Positions 53,312 to 62,123 of a stretch of 64,000 bases of DNA are shown piece by piece. The DNA lies in assembly GCA_036494545.1 (NCBI GenBank), contig DASXOB010000022.1, positions 1 through 64,000 of the forward strand. Direction: 5' to 3'. Source of the DNA: JAICXG01 sp036494545 (GTDB lineage Bacteria; Verrucomicrobiota; Verrucomicrobiia; Chthoniobacterales; UBA10450). Position 1 is the first letter of the stretch, and the number at the start of each line of letters is the position of its first letter. The position numbers and the translations under genes are program-made. The notes below the pieces were generated by a model. The model was not told where the DNA came from. It saw nothing but the letters and a program-made list of their open reading frames with translations, and ran no database searches.

Positions 53312-54181
53312 TCAACCCTTCGCCTCACAGGAGCTCGCACTCGAAACAAGGAAACGACTCAAAGTCAGAAACACAATCACCGCCACAACGGAAATGCTAA
53401 CCGAGCCTGCGGCGTACCATCCCCATCTCGTGTCCATATTGGACAGCAACAATCTTAGCCCGGGCGGCAGAGTGAACAGCTTTACATTCTGGAATCTGAT
53501 GGCGGCGATGATGTATTCGTTCCATGCCGTCAGGAAGGAAAAGAGCGTGCTGATGAGCATGGCGGGCGCGGCCAGTGGTAGGATTACGAAGCGAAACGTC
53601 TGCCAACGCGTCGCACCCTCGATTCTAGCCGCTTCCTCGAGTGAAAACGGAATCGTATCGTAGGAGCTGTTCATTTGCCAGATGCAGAACGGCAGAGCAG
53701 TCGCGACGTAGATGATGACGACGCCCAAATAGGAGCTAAGCAGACTAAGCCGAATCAAGAGGAAGAAGATCGGCAGGAGCAAGAGCGCGGCGGGCGACAT
53801 CTGAGTGATTAGTCCATAGAGAGTCCCGCTCCATCCAAGGAAGTTGAAACGCGAGAGCGCATAACCCGCGGTCGACGCGAGTGCGACACCGGTGATGGTG
53901 ACGCCGAGCGCAACAAGCGCCGAACTGCCTAACCATCGCAAAAAACCCGGATCGAAAAAAAGAATGTGCGAACTCGTCCTCTTCGCACCGTGCAAAAGAT
54001 TGGCAACAGACGTTGCCAGCGGTTGAGCGCCAGGCTGAAGTGCGATCGCAATAATGTGCGTCAGGGCATAAACCGCAAAGAGGATGAAAACGAAAAGGGC
54101 AAGATAAGTAAGGCTCATTCGCGTCATGCGCGACGGAGATGGACGGCGTTCGTTTTCCATAGAGTCTGAATGGCGCGACAT
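53312..54181 (-). CDS. Carbohydrate-type ABC transporter permease (MalG-like), orphan
   Basis: A 289-residue inner-membrane permease with about six hydrophobic segments. The EAA loop EEAARIEGATRWQTFRFVILPLAAP is diagnostic of MalG/UgpE-type sugar permeases; SSALVALGVTITGVALASTAGYALSRFNF and FLTAWNEYIIAAI fit this subclass. No partner permease, binding protein or ATPase gene is adjacent: tRNA-Arg lies on one side and nfeD on the other. The N-terminal 20 residues are polar and may be shortened by a later Met start. Either the rest is elsewhere, or this is a remnant. Confidence 0.82.
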   Translation of the reverse strand: MSRHSDSMENERRPSPSRMTRMSLTYLALFVFILFAVYALTHIIAIALQPGAQPLATSVANLLHGAKRTSSHILFFDPGFLRWLGSSALVALGVTITGVALASTAGYALSRFNFLGWSGTLYGLITQMSPAALLLLPIFFLLIRLSLLSSYLGVVIIYVATALPFCIWQMNSSYDTIPFSLEEAARIEGATRWQTFRFVILPLAAPAMLISTLFSFLTAWNEYIIAAIRFQNVKLFTLPPGLRLLLSNMDTRWGWYAAGSVSISVVAVIVFLTLSRFLVSSASSCEAKG

Positions 54182-54234
54182 CAGTACGTGCAGGCCGCAC
54201 TAGCATGGCCGCGGAACAATGTGACCTTGATTCG

Positions 54235-55638
54235 TTAGGCCGGAATTCCTTTAACCACTACCCTCATTCCATCGGTTGAGACTACTGTCACCGGAGTTTC
54301 CGGAGCGATAAAATCGCCTTCTGTCACGACGTCGACGACTCGATTTTCGAACTCGGCTTTACCGCTTGGTCTCAAAATTGTCAGGGCGCGGCCCCGCATG
54401 CCGGGAGCGAGCGAACGGGCGGTGGCGAAGGCGCGCGGGGCAACGGCAAGGGAAGGCCCTGGCGGATTCGCGGTCGAAAGGATGAAGCGGCGATAGATGC
54501 TCGTTTGCGGAAGGAACCGGGCGAGAATCAGAATGAGGATTGCGGCGCCAAGAAAGGTGAGAAGCAGATTCAGCAAGGGGGTTCTTAACATTGCGCCGGT
54601 CGGAAGGAAACGTTGCCCAGGATAATGATCGATCATTGCCCAGATGAGCGAAGCGAGCATGAGCAAAACGCCCAGGACTCCAAAGATGATTGTCGAATGA
54701 CCGAAGAACAGAACCTCAATCAGAACAAAAACGACGCCGAGAACAAAGAGTGCTACGACTTCCCAGCCGGCCAGCCCGGCAAAGTAATGCCCGAGGAAAA
54801 AAAGTGCGAAGCAAACAATCGAGATAATACCGGCGATACCGAAGCCGGGAATCTTCATTTCGATATAGGCCCCGATAATTCCGCCTAACAATAAAAGCGG
54901 CGCCAGTTGCGTCAGCCAAAAGGCCAGCTGCTCAAAGCCGCTTGGCTCAAAGCGGACAATATTGCCCTTCAATTTGGCTTGTTTGATTAACTCGTTGATC
55001 GAATCCGCGATGCCTTCGGCGAAGATGGTCTTACCGGCAATCCTTTCCGTTGCTTCCTGCGCGTTAAGAGTGAGGAGCGTGCCCTTTGGGTGAACGATCT
55101 TGTCGCCGATTTTCACCTCTTTATCTTTATTCATGAAGGCTTCCGCGATGTCGGGATTGTGATCATTTCGCAATGCGGTTCCCCTAACGAGCGCCGACCA
55201 ATAAGAGATCGTCTTTTCCTTTTCAGTCGGCGGCAGATCTTCGCCAGTCGAAAGCACCGGTGCCGCGGCGCCTATCGCACTCACCGGCGCCATGTAAATA
55301 TGTTTCGTCGAGAGCGCGATGAGTGAGCCGGCAGAGCCGGCATTGGAGTTCACATAGGTGTAGGTGGGAACGGTTGTGTGGTTGAGGATTCCGGTGATTT
55401 TTTCCGCGGAATCAAGCCGGCCGCCGTAAGTATCCATGTCGAGTACGATGGCGGTAGCGCCTTCGCTTTCCGCCGTTTTGACTCCGCGGCGGATGAAGAG
55501 AGCGAGCGATGAAGAAATTTCCTGATCCATCGGCAGGACGACCACATCCCCGCGGTTGATCTCCGCCGCGACCGCTCCACCTAACGACAAGGGGGCGAAA
55601 AACAGGCCAAGAAGAATTCGAGCTGCGCGCTGTAACAT
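54235..55638 (-). CDS. Membrane-bound ClpP-class serine protease, long NfeD form
   Basis: A 467-residue protein. A signal segment precedes a ClpP/Crotonase-fold protease domain with VLDMDTYGGRLDSA and a Ser near residue 102 in NAGSAGSLIAL as nucleophile. Four to five transmembrane helices follow (about 245-385), and the C-terminal NfeD OB-fold domain starts near residue 410 (GMRGRALTILRPSGKAEF). Long NfeD proteases cleave stomatin-like membrane proteins, but no stomatin gene is adjacent. The stop codon TAA lies inside a motif copy (54232-54239). Divergent from dnaG by about 70 bases. Confidence 0.88.
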   Translation of the reverse strand: MLQRAARILLGLFFAPLSLGGAVAAEINRGDVVVLPMDQEISSSLALFIRRGVKTAESEGATAIVLDMDTYGGRLDSAEKITGILNHTTVPTYTYVNSNAGSAGSLIALSTKHIYMAPVSAIGAAAPVLSTGEDLPPTEKEKTISYWSALVRGTALRNDHNPDIAEAFMNKDKEVKIGDKIVHPKGTLLTLNAQEATERIAGKTIFAEGIADSINELIKQAKLKGNIVRFEPSGFEQLAFWLTQLAPLLLLGGIIGAYIEMKIPGFGIAGIISIVCFALFFLGHYFAGLAGWEVVALFVLGVVFVLIEVLFFGHSTIIFGVLGVLLMLASLIWAMIDHYPGQRFLPTGAMLRTPLLNLLLTFLGAAILILILARFLPQTSIYRRFILSTANPPGPSLAVAPRAFATARSLAPGMRGRALTILRPSGKAEFENRVVDVVTEGDFIAPETPVTVVSTDGMRVVVKGIPA

Positions 55639-55707
55639 GACAAGATTTGGAGCCTCAACGACGCTGCGCTAATCTGCCAGTCTTCCGGGTGTGTGACGAG
55701 AAAAAAT

Positions 55708-57510
55708 ATGGCCATTCCCGACGACACCATCGAACAGGTCGCGGCCGCGAACGATATCGTAGAAGTGATTGGCTCCTACTTTCCGCTCAAGCGCGCCGGT
55801 TCGAGCTATCGCGCGCTCTGCCCGTTTCATCAGGAGAAGACGCCGTCATTTCACGTCAATCCCGCGCGACAGACCTTCAAATGTTTCGGCTGCGGCACGG
55901 GCGGAAGCATTTTTCGCTTCGTGATGGAGTACGAACATGTGGATTTTCCCACTGCGGTGAGGCGACTGGCGGCGCGGGCGGGCATTCCGCTGATCGAGGA
56001 GCGCGGGAGCAGCGCAGAGGAAGACCGGCAACACGAAGCGCGGCGTACGCTGCTCAAGCTCCATGCGGAGGCGGCGGAATGGTTCCAGGAAAATCTGCTC
56101 AAGCGCGACTTCGCGCAGCCAGCGCGTGACTACCTCAAAAAGCGTGACCTAACGATAGAGGTAGCAAAGTCGTGGCAGCTCGGTTTCGCCCCGGAGAGTT
56201 GGGATGCGTGCATGAAATGGATGCTCGCCCGCGGCTACAATCGCTCGACGATTGTGCGGAGCGGATTGGTGAAGTTACGGGATGAAGAACACCCGGAGAG
56301 CGAAATCTACGATCGCTTTCGCGGGCGACTCATGTTTCCGATTTGCAACGATATCGGCGAAGTGATCGCGTTCAGCGGCCGCATCCTAACGAATGACACC
56401 CAGGCGGCGAAATATCTCAACTCGCCCGAGACGCCGCTCTTTCGCAAAGGCTCTATCCTTTTCGGTTTACACAAGACCAAGCGTGGTTTGATCGACGCGA
56501 ATTGTGCGATCGTTTGCGAAGGACAGCTGGATCTCATCACGCTTTTTGAGGCTGGCCTAACGAACGTTGTCGCTCCGCAGGGTACCGCGTTTACCGAAGG
56601 TCAGGCGCGCATTTTAAAGCGCTACGTGAACGAGGTCATTCTCTGCTTTGATGCCGATGCCGCCGGACAGAAAGCGACGGAACGCTCGCTCGAGTCGCTG
56701 CTCGAGAACGACCTTGTCGTGCGGGTGGCCGAAATACCGGCGGGCGAAGATCCCGATTCGTTAGTCCGAAAGGAGGGCGCGGAAAAGTTTGGCGCGCGCG
56801 TCGCGGCGGCACGCGACTTCTTTGATTTCTGGATTCAAGAGCGAACCGCGACCGCTGACCTAACGAACCTAAATTCCAAGCTGCAGGTGGCTCGCGAACT
56901 GGCTGAAGCGGCAACGCGGGTGCACGACCCGCTGATGCGTAACGAAGTAATCAACAAGATCGCCGCCCGCCTCGGAGTCGGCGCGACGGACTTCGCTTCC
57001 CTTCTTCCAAAATCGCAGCCCGCTCGTGCCCCGCAAACCGTCTCTCGCATTGTCGCTCCGGCACCGCGTCATGAGATCGCGATGCTTTGTCTGCTCGCTT
57101 TACGTGACCTGGCGGCGCGCGATTATTTGCTGGTGCAGGACTGGCCGGAAGTGGTGAAGGAAACTCCGGGAAGTGAGATGCTGGCGCGAATTCTCGAAGC
57201 GAACTTGCGCCCCGACAACCCTGCCTCGCTCAATCTATTCATGTCCACGCTTTCTGCGGACGAAGAATCGTTAGTTTCGGCCTGGCTTTTGCAAAAACTT
57301 CCACCGAATGCCGAAAAGGTGGCACGCGATTGGTGGCAGGGTTTACGCCAGCCCGCGCTACGGCGCCGTCTGGAAGCGGCGCAGAGCCGAATGAAGCTCC
57401 CAGGTCTGAGCGCGGGCGAAGTCGTCGCGTTGCAGAAACAAGTGGTTGACCTGCGAGAACAGCTCGACGACTTTTCACGGTTTTCGCCGTCTCGCGCCTT
57501 GGAACCTTGA
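55708..57510 (+). CDS. dnaG: DNA primase
   Basis: A 600-residue primase making RNA primers at the replication fork. The N-terminal CHC2 zinc ribbon has Cys38, His41, Cys59 and Cys62 (CPFH...CFGCG). The catalytic Toprim region includes VICEGQLDLITLFEAG and LCFDADAAGQKA with its acidic residues. The C-terminal helicase-binding part is less conserved but of normal length. The ATG at 55708 is preferred; a GTG at 55693 would add five residues. Five exact motif copies (56148, 56385, 56556, 56859 and, as variants, two TCGTTAGT) encode LTN-type strings. rpoD follows, as in the macromolecular-synthesis operon. Confidence 0.96.
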   Translation: MAIPDDTIEQVAAANDIVEVIGSYFPLKRAGSSYRALCPFHQEKTPSFHVNPARQTFKCFGCGTGGSIFRFVMEYEHVDFPTAVRRLAARAGIPLIEERGSSAEEDRQHEARRTLLKLHAEAAEWFQENLLKRDFAQPARDYLKKRDLTIEVAKSWQLGFAPESWDACMKWMLARGYNRSTIVRSGLVKLRDEEHPESEIYDRFRGRLMFPICNDIGEVIAFSGRILTNDTQAAKYLNSPETPLFRKGSILFGLHKTKRGLIDANCAIVCEGQLDLITLFEAGLTNVVAPQGTAFTEGQARILKRYVNEVILCFDADAAGQKATERSLESLLENDLVVRVAEIPAGEDPDSLVRKEGAEKFGARVAAARDFFDFWIQERTATADLTNLNSKLQVARELAEAATRVHDPLMRNEVINKIAARLGVGATDFASLLPKSQPARAPQTVSRIVAPAPRHEIAMLCLLALRDLAARDYLLVQDWPEVVKETPGSEMLARILEANLRPDNPASLNLFMSTLSADEESLVSAWLLQKLPPNAEKVARDWWQGLRQPALRRRLEAAQSRMKLPGLSAGEVVALQKQVVDLREQLDDFSRFSPSRALEP

Positions 57511-57572
57511 TTAGGTGCGCGGCGGGCTAGCGCACTTCCTGCTTTTTCGACTCTCGTTCAACCGAAATCGCC

Positions 57573-59504
57573 TTGACCAAGAAATCGAAAGCCTCTAGCC
57601 GTCCGAAAAAACCACGCAAGACCGTTGCGCGAACCGCAAAGCGGCGAGGACGTCCGTCAAAATCAAAGTCAAAAGGCACCGCCCAATCGAAGGCAGCCAG
57701 ACCAGCAAAACGTCCTCGCGGTCGTCCGCGAAAAGCGGTCGTGGAATCGCCACGACCATTCGTGAAGCGCAGACGCGGGCGGCCTCCAGGTCGCAAATCG
57801 ACGGCGTCTGCTTCCGCGAGTAACGGCGCCACCCATTTCGATGAATTGACCGGGGCGAATGGCGACTCGTTGCCGATCGGAGCCGCCACCGAGTCTCGCA
57901 TGCGCGATCTGATCAAGCTGGCAAAGGAACAAGGTTATCTCACGTTCGATGATTTGAACGAAGCACTCCCGCCAGATCTGACTAATCCCGACGAGCTTGA
58001 TCTCATCCTCATGCGTCTGCGCAAAATGGAGATCGATATTATCGAAGCCTCCGAAGTTGATCGTTACAAAGACGTCAAAAAAGACGTCGACGATGAAGAG
58101 GAAAAGGTCGAGCCGAAACTCGACATCCTCGACGATCCGGTGCGGATGTATCTCAAGCAAATGGGGCAGGTGCCGCTCCTCACGCGCGAGCAGGAAGTAG
58201 AAATTTCGAAGCGCATCGAGGAAGCCGAAAGCCATGTCGCCTGGCGCATCCACCGCTTCGGCTTTGTAGCACGCGCGCATCTGGAACTGGCAGCCAAACT
58301 CGCGGAAGGCGGCGAGCGTTTCGATCGGGTCATCCTCGATAAGAAAATCGAGAGCCGCGAACGCTACATGAAGTTACTCCCGCGTCTTTGCAATAAAGTG
58401 AGGACGATGAGCGTCGACCTGGGCCGGCAATACCAGCAGATGACACGTAGCGGCCAGCCTGACCCAGCGAAGCTCAAGAATTTCGAGAAAGCCGTGGCGA
58501 AGCTACAGCAGCTTTATCCAAATTTTTATTTCAAACAGCGGGTAACGGAGGAGTTCGTTCACCTGGCCGATGAGCATTATGCGGCGTTGCGCAACATTCA
58601 GGAAGACATGCGCAAGCATCCAAAGCAACGACACCCCAATGCAAGCGACACGCGCTTGCGCGAGATCGAGAACGCTCTTTGGCTTTCGTCTCATGAATTT
58701 CACGAGCGCTATCAGGAGTTACGCAGCTGGTTGCGCAAGGCGCTCCGGGCCAAGACGGAGATGATCGAAGCCAATCTCCGCCTCGTGATTTCGATCGCCA
58801 AAAAATATACGAATCGCGGCCTCTCCTTTCTCGATCTCATCCAAGAAGGCAACATGGGTCTGATGAAAGCGGTGGAGAAGTTTGAGTACCGCCGTGGCTA
58901 CAAATTCTCGACCTACGCTACCTGGTGGATCCGGCAGGCAATCACACGCTCGATTGCCGATCAGGCGCGCACGATTCGCATCCCGGTGCATATGATCGAG
59001 ACGATCAACAAACTCATGCGCGTCCAGAAGCAGCTTCTCCAGGAGTATGGTCGTGAGCCTACGCCTGAGGAAGTGGCAGAAGAAATCCTGCTTCCGGTCG
59101 ATCGAGTGCGCGCAGTCCTTAAAATGGCACAGCAGCCCATTTCGTTGCAGGCGCCGGTTGGAGAAAGTGAGGAAACGAATTTCGGCGACTTTATCGAGGA
59201 CAAAGGAGCGGAGAATCCGAGCGACATGACGGCGATCGCGCTCTTGAAAGAAAAGATCAAAGACGTGCTTGAGACGTTAACCGAGCGCGAGCGCCAGGTG
59301 CTCGAGCAGCGGTTCGGTTTAGTTGACGGTTACAGCCGCACGCTCGAAGAAGTCGGCCGGCAGTTTCGGGTTACGCGCGAACGGATTCGGCAAATTGAAG
59401 CCAAAGCTCTCCGCAAGATGCGGCACCCGACAAGAATTCGACAGCTTGAGGGATTCCTCGAAGCTGCCGAATTAAAGACTGCCGAGCCGAATTCCCCGGC
59501 CTAA
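57573..59504 (+). CDS. rpoD: Primary RNA polymerase sigma factor with AT-hook N-terminus
   Basis: A 643-residue sigma70 from a TTG start. Region 1.2 to 2.4 (DDPVRMYLKQMGQVPLLTREQEVEI; IAKKYTNRGLSFLDLIQEGNMGLMKAVEKFEYRRGYKFSTYATWWIRQAITRSIADQ), region 3 and region 4.2 (VTRERIRQIEAKALRKMRHP) are complete. Region 1.1 resembles MRDLIKLAKEQGYLTFDDLNEALP. Before it lies a Lys/Arg-rich extension of about 100 residues with three AT-hook-like GRP cores at 23-30, 46-54 and 65-75 (RRGRPSK, RPRGRPRK, RRRGRPPGRK). This extension is not part of standard RpoD and could bind AT-rich minor-groove DNA. It shares an operon position with dnaG. Confidence 0.95.
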   Translation: MTKKSKASSRPKKPRKTVARTAKRRGRPSKSKSKGTAQSKAARPAKRPRGRPRKAVVESPRPFVKRRRGRPPGRKSTASASASNGATHFDELTGANGDSLPIGAATESRMRDLIKLAKEQGYLTFDDLNEALPPDLTNPDELDLILMRLRKMEIDIIEASEVDRYKDVKKDVDDEEEKVEPKLDILDDPVRMYLKQMGQVPLLTREQEVEISKRIEEAESHVAWRIHRFGFVARAHLELAAKLAEGGERFDRVILDKKIESRERYMKLLPRLCNKVRTMSVDLGRQYQQMTRSGQPDPAKLKNFEKAVAKLQQLYPNFYFKQRVTEEFVHLADEHYAALRNIQEDMRKHPKQRHPNASDTRLREIENALWLSSHEFHERYQELRSWLRKALRAKTEMIEANLRLVISIAKKYTNRGLSFLDLIQEGNMGLMKAVEKFEYRRGYKFSTYATWWIRQAITRSIADQARTIRIPVHMIETINKLMRVQKQLLQEYGREPTPEEVAEEILLPVDRVRAVLKMAQQPISLQAPVGESEETNFGDFIEDKGAENPSDMTAIALLKEKIKDVLETLTERERQVLEQRFGLVDGYSRTLEEVGRQFRVTRERIRQIEAKALRKMRHPTRIRQLEGFLEAAELKTAEPNSPA

Positions 59505-59794
59505 TGAGGGTGCGGCCTTGGATGCCGCACAGAATGGTGGCCGTGAAAAACAACGACCGGATGGCTGTGGACAAATCTGCCACCGTAGACCACCGGATAA
59601 CCATAGGGTCCGTAGTACGGATACGGATATGGATAGCCGTAAGCATAGGGGTAATAGGGGTACGGGTAAGCTGGATAGGCTATTGGCAGGCCGATTCCAA
59701 TTCCGACTGCTACTCCAGCCTCGGATTTCGGAGCGAATGCGAGAGCGAAAGTGCCCAGAAGGGCGGCGACCAAGAGAATCTTTTTCCAACCCAT
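59501..59794 (-). CDS. Small exported Tyr/Pro/Gly-rich protein
   Basis: A 97-residue protein. A signal peptide (KKILLVAALLGTFALAFAPKSEAG) is followed by a low-complexity segment of alternating Tyr and Pro (AYPAYPYPYYPYAY...) and a His-rich tail (VFHGHHSVRHPRPHPH). A strong ribosome binding site, AAGGAGGTGAG, precedes the ATG at 59794. The Tyr/Pro region suggests a cell-surface or extracellular structural role and the His tail may bind metal, both by inference. It converges with rpoD by a 4-base overlap. No family recognised. Confidence 0.75.
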   Translation of the reverse strand: MGWKKILLVAALLGTFALAFAPKSEAGVAVGIGIGLPIAYPAYPYPYYPYAYGYPYPYPYYGPYGYPVVYGGRFVHSHPVVVFHGHHSVRHPRPHPH

Positions 59795-59844
59795 AATCTC
59801 ACCTCCTTCCATCGAACATTGATTCAGACGTCAAGACCGGAAAA

Positions 59845-60882
59845 TTATTCAGTTCCTTCCTGTCCCCAGTGTGTATAGCCGGTGACAAGTAAGTCCGGTC
59901 CTATCCTCTCGTGATGGATGTCTAAGAGACGGGCCGCTTTGGCGGTGGAGGGAACTCCTTTGCCCCCGACGGCAAAGACCGGCCCAGCCGTTAGTAGAGG
60001 CGCCAGGTAAAAGTGGACCTTGTCGACGAGCCGCGAGTCGAAGGCTTGACCGAGAATGTCTCCACCACCCTCAACCAGCACGCTGATGATCTCGCGACGG
60101 CCCAGTTCAGTCAGCACCTGCGCCAGAGATTTGCCTCGATAAACGATGGTGCGATCAGCCCATCGGTCATGGAAGAGATGAGATGCGAGGGGAATCTTGC
60201 CCGAGCGAGTAAGCACTACTCGCCACGGCTGGAGCGCACCGTGGATTCCGCGAGTCGTTAGGTGCGGATTGTCCTGACGCAAAGTCTCCGCCCCTATCAG
60301 AATGGCGTCGACCTGCGACCGTAGTTGCATTGCGTGACGGCGAGCGGCAGGACTGGTCAGCCAGTGACCTTCCTCTGGCGATTTTGTTAGGCGGCCGTCG
60401 AGACTCATTCCGCATTTGGCGACAACAAACGGCTGGCCTTTTACAATCCATTTATTAAACGCTTCGTTCAGCCGCGAACAGTCCGCTTCGAGGACGCCGC
60501 TTCTCACGTCAATCCCGGCGGCGCGCAGCTTTTCAATCCCTCGTCCGCGATGTTGCGGGTTTGGATCAGTTGCGCCGATCACAATTCGCCCAAGACCTGC
60601 CTTGATAATCGCCTGGGTACACGGTGGAGTACGTCCGGTTGTTGAACAGGGCTCAAGCGTGACATAGAGCGTTGTCCCGCGAAGCGGAGCTTTCGGCGCA
60701 TTCGTTAGGCATTCGATTTCGGCGTGGGGTGATCCTCTCGCACGATGGAAACCCCTGGCAACAATTTGACTTTTCTTCACGAGCACGGCACCGACCGCGG
60801 GATTTGGACTCGTCTTGCCAGCGCCCTTACGCGCTTCGTCGAGCGCCGCTCGCATGAAAATCTCGTCGTCCGAGTTAGTCAC
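59845..60882 (-). CDS. ribD: Bifunctional riboflavin deaminase-reductase
   Basis: A protein of about 345 residues. The N-terminal deaminase has PNPAVGAVLV, GSPHAEIECL with the zinc His/Glu, and LEPCSTTGRTPPC with two zinc cysteines; the C-terminal reductase has WRVVLTRSGKIP, ILIGAETLRQDNP and VLVEGGG. It performs the second and third steps of riboflavin synthesis. The GTG at 60882 gives an N-terminus matching the family; a Met 30 codons upstream adds sequence unlike RibD. No FMN riboswitch signature is seen upstream. Two motif copies occur within. Confidence 0.93.
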   Translation of the reverse strand: MTNSDDEIFMRAALDEARKGAGKTSPNPAVGAVLVKKSQIVARGFHRARGSPHAEIECLTNAPKAPLRGTTLYVTLEPCSTTGRTPPCTQAIIKAGLGRIVIGATDPNPQHRGRGIEKLRAAGIDVRSGVLEADCSRLNEAFNKWIVKGQPFVVAKCGMSLDGRLTKSPEEGHWLTSPAARRHAMQLRSQVDAILIGAETLRQDNPHLTTRGIHGALQPWRVVLTRSGKIPLASHLFHDRWADRTIVYRGKSLAQVLTELGRREIISVLVEGGGDILGQAFDSRLVDKVHFYLAPLLTAGPVFAVGGKGVPSTAKAARLLDIHHERIGPDLLVTGYTHWGQEGTE

Positions 60883-61167
60883 AGTGAAACGTAAGAGTGC
60901 TATGGCTTGCCGGCAATTTCCCAGCGATAAAATTGCCGCCCCACAGTTCAGCAGGGTAACATTTTGGCGCATCCAAAAGAGATGGTGCAGATCCGTCTAT
61001 GTGTCGTAATGACACATTAGGAGATCGACGGCCAGGCTTAGTGTCCATGGCCAATATCCAATCTATCAGAGAGTTATAGATCCAACAGCCGCCAGCCTAA
61101 ACGTTGGCATGCTGGCAGCTTTGGATAACGGCTCCAAGTAGATTTATTTATCAAGGAAGGAAACCAT
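60883..61167. other. Intergenic region with palindrome upstream of the Hsp20 genes
   Basis: No gene is present. ATGTGTC at 60999-61005 and GACACAT at 61011-61017 form a perfect seven-base inverted repeat with a five-base spacer. It lies about 150 bases upstream of the first Hsp20 gene and about 120 bases from the ribD start, so it could serve either. It does not match the CIRCE element or ROSE thermosensor patterns I know. Confidence 0.4.
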
Positions 61168-61635
61168 ATGAGTTTAATTCGTTATCAATCTCCAGAAATG
61201 ACCTGGCCGGCGTTCGACCGCTGGGTCAATCTTCGCGACGAGCTCAGCAGTCTGTTTGATCTGCCGATGATGGGTCTTGGTGCCCGTCAAGGTCAGCTCT
61301 TCAGCAGTTGGACTCCCGCACTCGATCTGTATCAAACAGCCGATAACATTGTTGCCGTGGTTGAAGTTCCCGGCATGCGCAAGGAGGACATCGATATTTC
61401 GCTACACGACGGCATGCTCACAATCGGTGGCGAGCGCAATAGCTCCTCTGCGGGCGAGGCTGAAAACGCGACGCGCACTGAACGGTTTAGCGGCAAATTC
61501 CGCCGCAGTATTAGCCTGCCAGCGCGTGTCGATTCCGGGAAAGTCAACGCAGCTTACAAGGATGGCATCCTCACGGTCACTCTTCCGAAGGCGGAAGACG
61601 CAAAACCGAAGAAGGTCGAAGTCTCAATCGAATAA
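61168..61635 (+). CDS. Small heat shock protein, Hsp20 family (copy 1)
   Basis: A 155-residue protein with an alpha-crystallin domain (about 50-145). Conserved strings are VAVVEVPGMRKEDIDISLHDGMLTIGGER, ERFSGKFRRSISLPARVD and AYKDGILTVTLPKAED, including the I/V-x-V/I-like C-terminal VEVSIE. GGAAGG lies upstream of the ATG. Hsp20 proteins form large oligomers that hold unfolding proteins. It is followed by a second Hsp20 gene 53 bases later, presumably in the same transcript. The N-terminal region (about 45 residues) is typical for the family. Confidence 0.93.
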   Translation: MSLIRYQSPEMTWPAFDRWVNLRDELSSLFDLPMMGLGARQGQLFSSWTPALDLYQTADNIVAVVEVPGMRKEDIDISLHDGMLTIGGERNSSSAGEAENATRTERFSGKFRRSISLPARVDSGKVNAAYKDGILTVTLPKAEDAKPKKVEVSIE

Positions 61636-61688
61636 CCAGTCGACGGAATAGGTACCGCCACTTCAAGAAATTCTAGAAAGGAAAAACC

Positions 61689-62060
61689 ATGGAAACCTTA
61701 ATGCGCGAAAACAACGGACGCAGCACCCGCGAAAGCGAGCGATTTGTCACTCCAGCGGCCAGCATCAGCGAAACCGCCGACGGCTACACGCTGGAGCTGG
61801 AGATGCCCGGCGTAAACAAGGAAGGGCTCGACATCTCAGTCGAGAACAACGAGCTCTCGATTACGGGTCATCGTTCTCCATCCAAGATTGAAGGCACGCT
61901 CATCCATCGCGAATCGCGGTCGCACAACTACCGCCGCACTTTTGAGATTGATCCTTCAATCGACATGGGCAAGATCAGCGCCCGCATCGCTCAGGGTGTG
62001 ATCACGCTCAGCCTTCCAAAAGCGGAGGAAGTGAAGCCGCGAAAAATCACGATCTCGTAA
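61689..62060 (+). CDS. Small heat shock protein, Hsp20 family (copy 2)
   Basis: A 123-residue protein with a short N-terminus and an alpha-crystallin domain from about residue 23: YTLELEMPGVNKEGLDISVENNELSITG, HNYRRTFEIDPSIDMGKISARIAQGVITLSLPKAEEVKPRKITIS. It differs clearly from copy 1, so this is an old duplication or a mixed-oligomer pair. A terminator at 62086-62123 follows directly, ending the two-gene operon. Confidence 0.93.
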   Translation: METLMRENNGRSTRESERFVTPAASISETADGYTLELEMPGVNKEGLDISVENNELSITGHRSPSKIEGTLIHRESRSHNYRRTFEIDPSIDMGKISARIAQGVITLSLPKAEEVKPRKITIS

Positions 62061-62085
62061 CTCAAACCGACACGTTCGCATTGGC

Positions 62086-62123
62086 GAAAGCCGCCGGCCG
62101 CAAGGCCTGCGGCTTTCTTTTTT
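62086..62123 (+). terminator. Intrinsic terminator of the Hsp20 operon
   Basis: A nine-base stem GAAAGCCGC/GCGGCTTTC with an internal secondary hairpin in the loop is followed by six to seven T residues, 25 bases after the second Hsp20 stop. Confidence 0.9.

Noticed and set aside
60883..61167. FMN riboswitch ahead of ribD
   Set aside because: The conserved RFN element strings are absent on the minus strand.
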